Assembly (NCBI GenBank): GCA_008360975.2
Contig: CM039183.1
Coordinates: forward strand, 10,443,762-10,507,761
Source: Lichenostomus cassidix
Lineage: Eukaryota > Chordata > Aves > Passeriformes > Meliphagidae
Reading direction: 5' to 3'
Length of the DNA: 64,000 bases
In this document: positions 23,142-33,774 of the stretch, in pieces
Position numbering within the stretch: the first letter of the stretch is position 1
How the letters are laid out: every line of letters starts with the position of its first letter
Translations under genes and position numbers: made by a program
The notes under the pieces: generated by a model
Told to the model about the DNA's origin: nothing
What the model saw: only the letters and a program-made list of their open reading frames with translations
The model's database searches: none

Positions 23142-25600
23142 ACAGTGTCAGTTCCCCTCTAGGAAATGTGGGTACTACCTCCAAAATTCCTCCAGATAAC
23201 TGGGGATTCACATACTTTCATGATTAGATAGATCTTGCACCTTAACTGAAAACATCCAGCAAGTCTTGGTCACAATAGGAGCCAGCTGAGAAAGCTCTTT
23301 TCTGGCTCCACATTTGTCTTACACTCCTGGGATTACACCCCACATCCTGGAGTTTCACAGTTTCCTTCTCAGCTGCATCCACCATCATATCCTGGGCTCA
23401 CAGAGCCCAGCTTCAAAGCTTTAAATATCCAGCAACTGCTTTCATACAGATCTTAGGAAAACAAAATTAGGTCTGGCCTTCTCCTTCCTCTTGCAGATAA
23501 AACTTTGCAGGTCTTTGCTATCTCATTTCAGGGCATGTGCTCTCAGAGTCTCTAATGGAATCTATTTAAAAAAAAACCAAAAAAACCCCAGCAGCTGCTC
23601 CCACAGAAAAGATCCTGGAAGAAAGAGCTGGACTACACCTTTCTTTTCTAGCCTATAAACTGCTGCAGCGAGATGATTCACTTTCCCTTGCAGAGCCAGG
23701 ATCCAAATCTGAAGCCCTCCACTAACTGTCCCACACTAAAGGTGCCAGGAAAAAAAGATGTTGTTGGCTTCTACCTTCCCACTGTCACCATTCAGAACTC
23801 CACCCTATATCCCTGTGTACTTCCTAGACAATTCAATGTACCATGACACTGCCTCAGGAACCCAAAGTGCAGAGCTGAAGTCAAAAATGTCTAGACACTA
23901 CTGCCAAACAAAATGTGGCAGGACTAAAAGAAGTACATTTATTTGGGAAGGCAAGCAGGTCTCCCCAGCGTTCCTGGTGCAGCTGCCCAGGAGAGGTAAA
24001 GGCCAGCAACAGCTTTATTTCATGGCACTTCCTGAGTGGGAGCAATCCACCCCCAGGAGCCCACCACCAAAATTTGGATACAGTGTTGGATACATCCACC
24101 AGGGACTGCTCCAACACAGAAGTTCTCGGGAAAGAGCTGTTGCTGGTTGGTACCTCCCCGGGGCAGCATCTCCTGCACCACCAGTGATGGGTGAGGTGCT
24201 TTCCTTAGCAAATAAAGGCATCCTCATCCTCTTCCTGGAGCTCACCTCCAGCATTTGTCCAGGGATCTCTTTCAGAGAAAACTTTCCAGGATAGAAAGGT
24301 CTTACTGGTTTATACCTCCCTAGGAAACCCTGTCATATTATCCTTTTCTTCCAGGTGGCCAGCAAGGATGAATAAATGACTGCTTTATTTAAATTGACAA
24401 TGATAATGATGAGATGAAAGCACTAAAACCAGTGTTCTGCTAAACCCCCTGTTTCTCAATCCATCACCAAAAATCTGTAAATAAGACAAAGAAGGAGCTC
24501 TTCCAAGCTGTCCCAGCCCTTCCAAGCTGAACAGCACCAATGCTCCTGCCCCTCGTAACACAGCTGCTCATTCTTCACACTCCCCCCTGCCAGTCCTGTG
24601 GTCCCAGGAACAGGAAAGCTTCATCCCCACCCCTACAGAGACAGTGAGACCCTCTGGAGTTGTGTCTGTGCAGCTCTGTGCCTGCATCCCCACTGCTTCC
24701 TGCTCTCCCTGTTTGCTGATTGGTTTCTAGGTGTGCCTCATATCTAAGTTTTTATCCATTATGTGTCGCTGTGCCACCTTAGGGCACATGGAAGCTCATC
24801 AGAGAATAGGGAAGTGAGGTGGATGCAGCAAAACCACTCCCCCACCTTTGAAGAAGAAGTCATGAAGGTCAGCATGGACTCTGCATTTAAGTGAGAAAAG
24901 GCCTCCAGAAGAAAAGAAACACAGAATTATCCACTTAAATGTTCTTTCTTCAATGGACTGAAAATAATAGAGCTCAGGGTCTGGATCAGAGGCATCCATC
25001 CCACCCCTTCACTGCCCCACCAGCACTGTGCTCTGACACATAACTCTGCCCCCACTGAATCTGCCAACTAAAAGCACTTGTCCCATTTTTCTGACCTTGT
25101 AGTATCCTCCACTCATCTGCCCCACTGCTTTCTCCAAGGCAAAGTTTTTACACTGCCTTCCTTTCTTGCACTTTTTGGCCCCAGCTTCTGGACTTTCGTG
25201 GTTTTTGCTGGGTACCCAAATGAGTGTATTAACAAGAAGTAAATAATGCAGATTAAGGAGAAGGGCAATGACTTGCTCCCATGGCCTACAGACAAAAAAA
25301 AAGAAAAAGAAAAAACAGCCAAATGGCTTGGGAAGTCTCATCGGTTTAGGTCATTTTTGTTACCTTGGCATTTCCAGTCTCCTTCTGACATGATGGAGGT
25401 GTTTTGCCCTGCAGTTTGCTTGCCCTCATCCTCAGACGTCTGCGGGACATTTCTAGTGCCACTCGCCCCTGCCAGGGGACCTGGCTGGCACGCTCAGCCT
25501 GTGCGGGGACAGCAGGGCTCCGAACGCCCCGGGGCTGCCCCTGCATCTCCCATGTGACTGCAGGTCACAGCGTTTGGCCACACCTGTGCCACTCACAGCT
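23142..25600. other. Intergenic region between the ERV pair and MAL
   Basis: No gene is recognised. The inner 23,142-23,600 may be further internal ERV sequence, since it continues the truncated minus-strand copy, but I find no match to support this. A plus-strand frame at 23,758-24,294 (178 codons) is the longest here. It has no recognised domain, and overlapping frames are open on both strands, so it is probably chance. Confidence 0.5.
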
Positions 25601-25640
25601 GTCTTCACCTGTCAGCAGGAAGCAGGGAGGAAAGAAGCCA

Positions 25641-25706
25641 GAGCAGGAAGGGGAGAAAAGGAGGAAGAAACGAGAGCAGGAAGGGGAGGAAAGGAGGAAG
25701 AAGGAG
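25641..25706. repeat. 33-bp purine-rich direct repeat, two copies
   Basis: Two copies of a GA-rich unit beginning gagcaggaagggga start at 25641 and 25674, in a wider GA-only tract (25,620-25,725) just upstream of the MAL start codon. It probably lies in the MAL 5-prime UTR or proximal promoter. Confidence 0.65.
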
Positions 25707-25783
25707 GGAGAGGGAGAGATAAGGAGGCTGCATTTAGCAGTGAGAAGAAGAGTGGTCGATAATCACCGTGCCAGAGGCTTCCA

Positions 25784-25870
25784 ATGTCCTCCTCAACTTC
25801 CAGCAGCTCTTTGCCCAGCGGCCTGGCGGTGCTGACGACTTTCCCAGATGTGCTCTTCATCCCTGAAATC
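25784..25870 (+). CDS. MAL: MAL exon 1 (coding part)
   Basis: This encodes residues 1-29, from a Ser/Thr-rich cytosolic start to the beginning of helix 1 (FPDVLFIPEI). The donor is GTGAGT. A Pro-Glu pair at residues 27-28 differs from the Phe-Glu of human MAL. Confidence 0.88.
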
Positions 25871-28800
25871 GTGAGTGCTGACTTTTCCCTGTGGGAGGGC
25901 TGTCGCTGCCGGTGGGGCACAGCTGATGCTGCAGGGGTCTGAGGGGTGACACTTCGTGTCCCCAAACACGTGGCTCAGCAGCCACGCCACGGCCCTGAGC
26001 CACAGGGGGCTGGGGGCAGCTCACCCTCGGAGAAAACCACAGGGCAGAAGGCTCTGAAGCTCTCTTTTAGTCTGCTGTGGGATTTTTCTGGTGCCTCTGA
26101 AAAATTTTTGTCATTTCCTGCCTAAAAAAACATCAGGGGTTGTTGGTGGGTTTAAACCAGCTTGCCAAATCGAGGGGATTTTTAATTAACTGGCAGATGA
26201 TTTTAGTGCATAATTCAGGCAGAGGATGAGCTGCTCGCTTAGAGCAGGGGATCAGGGCGAGCTGAGGGAATTCTCAGCAGCAAAGATCCTGGTCAGCCGA
26301 GGCTGTGCTGCTCCATTGCAACATTCCCGAGCCGCAGGTGTGCAGTGCTGGACCAGGGCGTGCGGGTGAGTGAAAGGTGAGCGAAAGGTGAGCAAACACC
26401 TTGTAACTTCTTTCCACATTGTAACTTCATTGAGCAGGAGGAGATTGTAATCTTAATAGATTTGTCACAAGTGGTTAAAGGCAGTTGCTGTGAGCATTGG
26501 CTAAAAGATACAAGTTTCCACCTGAACCTTTCCCCGGTGTCCTCTGCCCCACTCATGAAACCTGCTCTTCTCACAAGAGCTTGAGAGGCTTTTTTCCAAC
26601 TTCTGAGCACTTTGGTCCAGCATTGAAAGCTCTGGCTGATGTAGGATGGTGTTCAGGTTATTTCAGGCTAAAAACTTCAGCTTTGCCACCAGGCACCAAA
26701 TCCTTTCCTGTCACCCAACTTGGTCCACACTGCTGGCATTTCCTTCATTGTCCTGGTGATAACAGTGCAGCAAAGAGGATGTAGAGAAAAGCTTTGCTTC
26801 AGCCCCTCCAGTGATGCTCTGGGGATTTGGTCTCTGCCTGACAGCAAGATCCAGGCTTCCTGCAGCTCCATGAAGGAGGATGTTAAGTCCTTTTGGAGCT
26901 TTTGGCTGGGTAGACACTCACCAGCCACCCCTACCACTGGGTTGTGCTGCTCCTGGTGCTGAGCTTGCTGTTGGCCTCAGCTGCTTTTTCCCCTCGAACT
27001 GTTTGTTTGTAATCCCTGTCTCCAGGGGATTTGGCAGGGCAGCTTGCTGTAATGAGCACCCTATCCTTTGGTTTGGGTAAGACCTGGAAATGTGCATCCT
27101 GAAGGCTCAGGAACCACTCAGGAAGGAGGAATGCTGCATAACTGGATTTTTCCATCTCCAGGAAGACTCTGGGCTGTGCAGCTGTGTGACCTCTGCTGTG
27201 TACAAAGGAGGTGGCTGCCCTGAATCACAGCATTGAGAAGGATAAAGAGTTTCTCATTCCTTTGTGGAATCTCAGCTTGCCTACAATGGGCTAATATGGT
27301 AACTACAAAACAAAACAAGAATGAATTGGCATTTCAAATGCTAAGACAGTGGTGAAATTTTCAGGAGACCCCACCTGCAGCTCAGATGATTGCCACATCT
27401 GCATCAGCTCATAAGGAGCTACCATTTTTAATCTGTGAGGCTCAGCTTAAATCCTGAAATCTATTTAATTTTAAGAACTTTCTGCGCATATGGATACCCA
27501 GAGCTATGTGGAAAAGCTGAAACAAGCTGAAAGCAGATAGGTTTGCTTTGTAAAAGAATATTTAAAGGATAAGTTTTTTTCTTAGACTGCTGTCCACATC
27601 CTGCTGTGAGTTATTGAAAGCCTCTCAAGCCTTCCTTCATTTTTATGAGTCTGCTGAGCAGCAGCACCATAAAACCAAAGTCAGTAATCAACCCATGTCA
27701 GACTTTTCTGAGTAACCACATCCTGCAGAAAGGAGAGATGGTGAGTGGTAGGAAGTGAGCAGTGATACTTCTTTCCCCAGCCTCATATCTCACCACAATT
27801 TGTGTTTGATTTTAATGGAGCAGCGATAAGGCTTTTCCCCAGAATTTTTAGCTGCAACACACTAATTTTGTAATCTCGAGTGGTTACAAGGACTGGATTA
27901 GTGTTCAAGTGTCAGTCTGTGGTTGTTTCAAGAGGCACCAGAACAGAAGCACTTCAGAAGACCTCTCTTCACTCAGGTCTTTGCCATGTCTCACCACACT
28001 GTGGTGAGGGACAGCTGCTCACAGCAGCACTGCTCCACACAGTGGGTTCAGGTGAAGAGCTCCTCATCACAGAATCCTGCACAGACTAAACTTTGCACAG
28101 CTCCAAGAAACAGCTGGGCTGACTTGTGGCACAGAAAAGCTATTGAGTGCACTTCATTGCAAAGGTACCACTTGCACACCAGACATTCCACATCCTCGTG
28201 TAGGAGTCTGCTGATGAAGGGATGGAGCCTAGACATAGCTGTCCCTGTGTGCCACCAGAAAACCCACAGCAAACTCCCCAGGCTGGCTGAGAAAGTCCCA
28301 CCCTTTCCCACATCAGCAGCTGGGACCAGGCACAGCTCTGATGTGGCCAATGAAGGATAACCCAAAGAGCTGGAGCAGCTTCCCTTCCCAAGAAGAAGCC
28401 GTGAGCCTCAGGCTTATTTCCCTACCCAGAGTCAAACCTCTCCTCAGTCTCTTCTCTCTTTTCAGGGTGCTATTTGCACGTAGCCCCTGTGAGCACAAGT
28501 GTCTGTGCTGTTTCTGCAGGTGAGCTGGGTTTGACACAGCTGCTGGCAGGGATTTGACACACTGGGTGTGAAGCAAACACACCTGTCTGAAATCAGCCTC
28601 CCTGTCCATTAAAACAGCCCTCAGAATTGTCTGTAGCAGACTCCTGAGCACACTGATGTAGGCAAGGTGTTAGGGGCAGTGGCACCAGGAGGCAGGGCTA
28701 CAGTGAGGATGTTTTTTGGGTCAGGATCAGCGGCAGATGCTCCCAGCTAAATGTCCAGTTTCAAGTGGAGGCTGGGAAGAACTCTCGGGCTATTGCCATG

Positions 28801-29548
28801 TGCAGTGCCAGCACGGTGCATGACCTTTGGCTCTGCTCTGGATAAGTCATTTTATCCCACCCTCACCCTGTCCCCCACTTTCACTTGTAGATCTTTGGGG
28901 GCCTCGTGTGGATCCTGGTGGCATCCTCGAGGGTCCCAATGGTGATGCTGCACGGCTGGGTGATGTTTGTCTCCGTGTTCTGCTTCGTCATGACCATCTC
29001 CCTCCTGTGCCTCTACTTCTGCGGGGCTCATGGCGGCGGTGGCTGCTGGGTCACCTTGGTACGTGCCTGGGACAAACCCTGCAGAGCAGGCTGCTGCTGC
29101 TGCACTCCCAACTGCAGCCTGGGGATGGCTGGGTCCTTGGAGGTGACAGTGTGATCCTTGTTTCCTAGGATGTCATCTGCCAGGAGACAGCGGCGCTGTT
29201 CTACCTCAGCGCTGCGGTGCTGGAAGCTTACGCGACCTACACTGCTGCCTACCAGCTCCCGGGACAGCAGTACAGGGAGAACATTGCTGCCGTGGTGAGT
29301 GCTGCCACAGGGCAAGGAATGGCAGCAGGTGGCTCTGGAGTGGCCTCAAGTGTAAATGTCCCCAGATATGTGAGAAATGGGGCACATCCTGAGGTGTGTG
29401 CTGGAATGGCACTGTGCTGGAATGGCACTGTGTTAACAGAAAATTGACTGGCTGGTGTGTTTTTCCACCACAGGTATTTGCTTTCGTGGCCACCCTGGTT
29501 TATGTGATCCACAAGGTGTTCTCACTCCTCCGATGGAAATCATCCTGA
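25784..29548 (+). CDS. MAL: MAL, T-cell differentiation protein / myelin and lymphocyte proteolipid (complete)
   Basis: MAL is a tetraspan MARVEL-domain proteolipid. It organises cholesterol- and sphingolipid-rich membrane for apical transport in epithelia, in T cells and in compact myelin. Four exons join in phase 0 throughout: 25784-25870, 28891-29058, 29169-29294 and 29474-29548, giving 151 aa (human 153). Motifs seen: LPSGLAVLTTFPDVLF before helix 1, IFGGLVWILVASS, GWVMFVSVFCF (helix 2), ALFYLSAAVLEA (helix 3), YRENIAAVVFAF (helix 4) and the C-terminal RWKSS. The start is fixed by an in-frame TAA at 25760-25762 with no other ATG between. Its initiation context is weak (C at -3, T at +4). 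Paralogues MALL and MAL2 fit less well, and the convergent neighbour MRPS5 is also next to MAL in human, which supports MAL itself. Confidence 0.92.
25871..28890 (+). other. MAL: MAL intron 1
   Basis: This 3.0-kb intron has GC content higher than the GPCPD1 introns. I see no repeat family, RNA gene or further exon in it. Confidence 0.6.
28891..29058 (+). CDS. MAL: MAL exon 2
   Basis: The acceptor is TCACTTGTAG and the donor GTACGT. Residues 30-85 contain the rest of helix 1 (IFGGLVWILVASS), a short loop with Arg, helix 2 (GWVMFVSVFCFVMTISLL) and a Gly-rich loop. Confidence 0.93.
29169..29294 (+). CDS. MAL: MAL exon 3
   Basis: The acceptor is TTTCCTAG and the donor GTGAGT. Residues 86-127 hold helix 3 (TAALFYLSAAVLEAYATY) and the second extracellular loop ending YRENIAAV. 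Confidence 0.93.
29474..29548 (+). CDS. MAL: MAL exon 4 with stop codon
   Basis: The acceptor is CCACCACAG. Residues 128-151 hold helix 4 (VFAFVATLVYVIHKVFSLL) and the cytosolic tail RWKSS, followed by TGA at 29546-29548. The Leu-Arg-Trp-Lys-Ser-Ser end is the family's C-terminal sorting signal. Confidence 0.93.
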   Translation, partial: VFAFVATLVYVIHKVFSLLRWKSS

Positions 29549-30300
29549 GAGCCTGAACATCCCCAGGAACAACGACTGCCGTCTCCAGGCTGGGTTTGGG
29601 TTTGGTTTTTAAATGTATATCCTATAAACAAGCAGCTTTTTATGTGGGATCTTGGTGATGAAGACAAGGAGCTTGCCAGAGAAAGGAATATCCTGGCACA
29701 ATCTGTTTCCCTTCAGCCTCTTACAGGCTGGGTACAGTTTGATGCTGGGACCCAAACAGAAAAAACAAACATCCAGCTTTAAAAAACAATAGTATAGTTG
29801 AGTTCAAAGGGTTAAAATCTCCCTGGATTGTACCTTTATGCCTCCAGTGTTGCTGTTGGTATCAGGGGAAACCTGAACAACCAGCACTAAGGAGCATGAG
29901 TATGAAACTGTGTCACTTAAATTGCTGCGTGTCCATTTAAGTCTGTTTCCCTCCCTAAACACACTGTACAAATTAACATTATCATGCAGTTTCTGAAAAT
30001 GCCTTCTCTGACTCGCAATGGGCAATGGGGACAATATTTAACTCACCTCAGGAGCAAGGTGGATTACTGCAGCTCCTGAAAGGTACTGCTGAATTCTGAG
30101 GCACAACCAATAATGCCAGGAATTACCAATGCCTTTGATTCCCCTACAAAACACGACCTGGAAGGTGTGCAGTAAGCTGGAGGAGAATTGTATGGATGAT
30201 CAGAATCAAATCCTCAGTAAGCAATCAGCTCCTGGTTTTGGTGAATGGCTACTCTCTCATACACTATGCTGTGTCACTAATAAAGATGGGTTTGCTGTGA
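29549..30300 (+). other. MAL: MAL 3-prime UTR
   Basis: About 750 nt runs from the stop codon to a canonical AATAAA, without recognised repeats. The length is similar to that expected for MAL in other vertebrates. Confidence 0.55.
30279..30284 (+). terminator. MAL: Probable MAL poly(A) signal AATAAA
   Basis: This is the first canonical hexamer after the MAL stop codon, with T/GT-rich sequence (gtttgctgtgattttgag) 7-25 nt downstream. Another AATAAA at 30622-30627 could serve a longer form. Confidence 0.55.
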
Positions 30301-33147
30301 TTTTGAGCACAGGTGAGTCATTGCTGCTCTTTTCCCCTTTGCTGCACCCAGGCACAGCCCAGGAGCTCTGTGCCCTGACAGGGCAGTGCCACCATGGGGA
30401 CTGGGTGCCTGTGTGCAGCTCAGCTGCCAGCTGGGTTTGTTAAACCATGACAGTGAATTAATTTAGATGGGGTTTGGACCCAGGAGAGGATGTTTTCACA
30501 TGTTAGAGATGCCTAATGAACAGTGGTACCAAATTATCCCTTCCAGCTCATGGGGCAAAAAATCATTCCATTTTAAGGCTGAAGTTCTTGGATAACAACA
30601 AGAACTAGAGAACAAGAGGGAAATAAAAGTTGACCTGGAGGCCCCTCTGTTGCTTCATATCCAGGGGAACTTTTGACCTGTGACCGTGGGTTTGGTTTGA
30701 AGCTTTTTAATTGCAAACTAAGGAAAATATTTGTGGGTTTTTTTTTTCCCTTGCTGAAAACCAGCCTGACTTGTTTCACCTGTGTTACTGTGACAACAGC
30801 AAACTGGTTGCAACAGAGGTGGAAAGAGAAACCCCTTTTCAGAGCAGGGAGGGAACTCAAAGCCACTTTGGACAATGGGTCATGGCTTTGAAGTTCAACA
30901 TCCACCTGTTTGAAACTGCTTTCAACATCCCATCATCATGGCGTGTGTGTGGGGGTGTTGGTGCCCAGCTTCTATTAACGCCCCTGAATGTGACACCAAA
31001 CACAAAGATGCCTTTCTCTTGGCTGTTTACAAAGGCAGGGATCTGCAGTCCTGCCCTGGGATGAGTTATCTCTGTTCCTCCTGCACCCAGGTGTGCCCAG
31101 CACCTCTGCACCCAGCAGTGCTGCTGTCCCCCTGTCCCTGTGGCCTTCACATTTACAGCCCATGCCTTGGCACAGCTCCAACCTCATTCCTCCTGCCTCG
31201 CTTTGCCCTTTGCTTTCCCCTTGCCAGCCACACACCAGTTCACGCCAGTCTGCACCAGTCCCCCTTCTGTCCTTCTGTCCCCACCCTGTTTGCTGAGTGC
31301 CTCCCCCACAGCATCAGCCCAACCCTGCTGCAAGCAGCGCTGGAGGAGAACAGCCGGGTGCTGCTGGCATGGGAGTGTCCATCGCTCAGGGCTGCCTGCG
31401 AGAGGCACCGACGGAGGCTCTGTGGCCCCAGTGTCACCTGGGCTGGGCAGAGAGAAGGGACATCCCCACCAGAGGGTCGAGAATGAACTGACAGAAAGAG
31501 GTGCTGAAACTTTGATACCCTCCGGGTGTGATCCCAAATTCATCCCCAGGCAGCTGAACAGCTTGAGGGGTGGAGAGTGTCCCTGCGTGGCACAGGACAG
31601 TGACACAGTGAGGTGTGGCTGCTGAACCGCAGCAATGTGCACCCTCCCTGCACGGTGGAAAGAAAAGGACACAATAGAGAGGTTCATCACACCCAGCTTT
31701 CCTGTCATCTCGACACAGCCATGAAGACTGGCATGCCCTGGAAGCTGGGCAACCCAAGGGAGCTGTCTGGAAAATGCTGCCCAGAGCTCAGCTAATCTCC
31801 CACGACCTAGAGACCATGTGGGCAGCACATCTCTTCCTCACAGAGAGTCCTGAGGGCAGCACTGGCCAGAGAATTTGCTGTCACTCTGCTGGAAACACTG
31901 GGCACGATGGACACTGCAGGCTAGCAGTCCCTCATCTTCAACAGCATCCTCTCCATCCCTAGCAGATGTAACTGGATGGATTAGCCCGTTTAAAAAGCCC
32001 CAAATCAGGCTTTTTTCAGAGCATTTACAAGTGCTCTTCACACTGCTGAAACAAGGGGCCTATTGTGCCCCTGCAGCCACCACCAGCTTCTGGTTGTGGA
32101 ACTTGGAGTTCCCATCTCTGCTCTTCTCCAGCTTCCTCAGCAGGACAAGGAGGGCTGCAGGCATCTGCTCTGGAGAGCAGGCAATTACATGCTAGTTAAA
32201 GCAATCAGTGCACTTGAAGGCAGGCAAAGCCTTAGTTCCTATTAAAAACAAGATTGCAGACATATTCATTAACTATGCCCAGATTGTAATCTTGGTTGCT
32301 CTTGCTTCACTAAGTGGCTTAACCACAATGTTAACTGCTCTCCAAATATTTGCATATTGGATACCTTGCCTCCAGCAATGAAATGAGTTAGGAGAACTTC
32401 CATCTTCTCCTGAATTGCAGGAGAATTTGATTTTTAATAGAAAACTGTGGCCAGCTCCATGGAAAATGCAGGAGTTTCTCATTTTACAGTCAGCTCTGTC
32501 TGTGAGTGATGAGCAATCTATGTGCTGGGTAAAACATCTACCCAAGCACCCATATTAATATGAACAAACTTGGGGGAACAGCAAAGCCACAAAAGATTAA
32601 TTTTAAGCTCCACAGCAGAGATGCAAGCTGAATGTGAGCCCACATTCCCCAACAGCAGCTTGATGTGCTGCTGACGACGAAGTTTGCAACCTGAACACTT
32701 AGCAATCCTACTGAAGGTGTATTTAGATTGAGCTGGCAAACAGGAAAGAAGCCTTCATCCCACTGCTCAGCAGGCATGGCCTTGGAATTAGAATTTTCAT
32801 TACAAGAGTGAGATAAAACTCAATTAAATTCACCCTGCCAGTCTCTATATACACAACTGCTGTCTTTAGAAACCTGCATTGAAATCAATGTAAAATATTG
32901 CTCCTTAATATCTTTAACATCAGAACTTCAAATGCAAATTCCCAGGTTGGTCTTGAAGGACTTCAAAGGTATTTTCTTCAATACTGACAAAATAGGTTGC
33001 AAAAGCATCTTCTGGCATATGGAGAAATGGCATTCACAGATCGGGAGGCACAGAATTTAACCCCTGAACCTCAGGAGTGACACTGAGGGTGTTCACATGA
33101 ACTCCCACGACTGCTGCTTCAGGATCTGCCAGACACCAGCATTTTGC
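30301..33147. other. Intergenic region between convergent MAL and MRPS5
   Basis: No gene is recognised. A GC-rich part (31,080-31,850) is open in several frames on both strands at once (up to 214 codons on the minus strand). This is what few AT-rich stop codons would give by chance, and no product matches a known family. Confidence 0.55.
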
Positions 33148-33172
33148 AAAAAAAAAAAAAAAAAAAAAAAAA
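33148..33172 (+). repeat. Uninterrupted run of 25 A
   Basis: A 25-nt poly(A) run on the plus strand reads as poly(T) on the MRPS5 strand, 40-65 nt past the MRPS5 poly(A) hexamer. It can serve as part of the U-rich downstream element. No retrocopy is attached to it. Confidence 0.8.
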
Positions 33173-33194
33173 GGACCCCAACAAACCCAAACTG

Positions 33195-33549
33195 AACCCA
33201 TTCTGATGATTCTTTATTGCCTTCACAATCTTGTATTTCCAACAGTTTCCCAAGAGCTTGTGAAGGAAACGTGGGAGCTCTTGATTAAAAACCATCTTCT
33301 GGAATGGAGTAAATGCATGCTTGAAGCCAAAGACACGTTCACTGAGTGCTTCCATGTGAACATTCCCACTCAGGACAGCGATCAGAGGAATGGTGGGAAA
33401 GCAAACAGTGCTCCTGGATGGCAGTAAGTGACATGGATGGCATGAAAGAGCTCCTGCTGCCCTTCTTGCAACTCAAACCTGGACACCCTGGGTGAGCTGG
33501 GCCTCCCCAGCCACACCTCTGAGCTGCAGACACAGAGGGACTGAAGCTC
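33195..33549 (-). other. MRPS5: MRPS5 3-prime UTR
   Basis: This is short non-coding sequence between the MRPS5 stop codon and the cleavage site expected 10-25 nt after the hexamer at 33213-33218. Nothing else is recognised in it. Confidence 0.65.
33213..33218 (-). terminator. MRPS5: MRPS5 poly(A) signal AATAAA
   Basis: Minus-strand AATAAA lies 332 nt after the stop codon. Downstream there is G/T-rich sequence (gtttgggtttgttgggg) and then 25 T, an ideal downstream element. Confidence 0.75.
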
Positions 33550-33774
33550 TCAGCACGCTGCCCGTCTGACACGTGCCCAGGGAGATCTTACCATCCCCTG
33601 GGCTGCCCTCACATCCCTCCACTCCAGCTTTGTGCTGGGAACCTCCTCCTCAGGCTCAGGATCCTCACGGACACCTCCCTCGGGCAGAGCCACCACGATG
33701 GGCAGAGGGCCCTGCTCCTCCCGGAACTCCACCACGTAGAGGTTCTTCTGGTTTGCCAGCTGCTGGTGAGTCTC
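33550..33774 (-). CDS. MRPS5: MRPS5 exon 11 with stop codon
   Basis: The acceptor is CCTCCCAG. It encodes [20 protein letters not shown], then [24 protein letters not shown] and [12 protein letters not shown], and stops with TGA at 33552-33550. Confidence 0.96.
   Translation of the reverse strand, partial: ETHQQLANQKNLYVVEFREEQGPLPIVVALPEGGVREDPEPEEEVPSTKLEWRDVRAAQGMVRSPWARVRRAAC

Noticed and set aside
31184..31828. 214-codon minus-strand open frame between MAL and MRPS5
   Set aside because: It lies in a GC-rich patch where frames on both strands are open together. It has no recognised domain, and its composition is Ser/Gly/Pro-rich noise.
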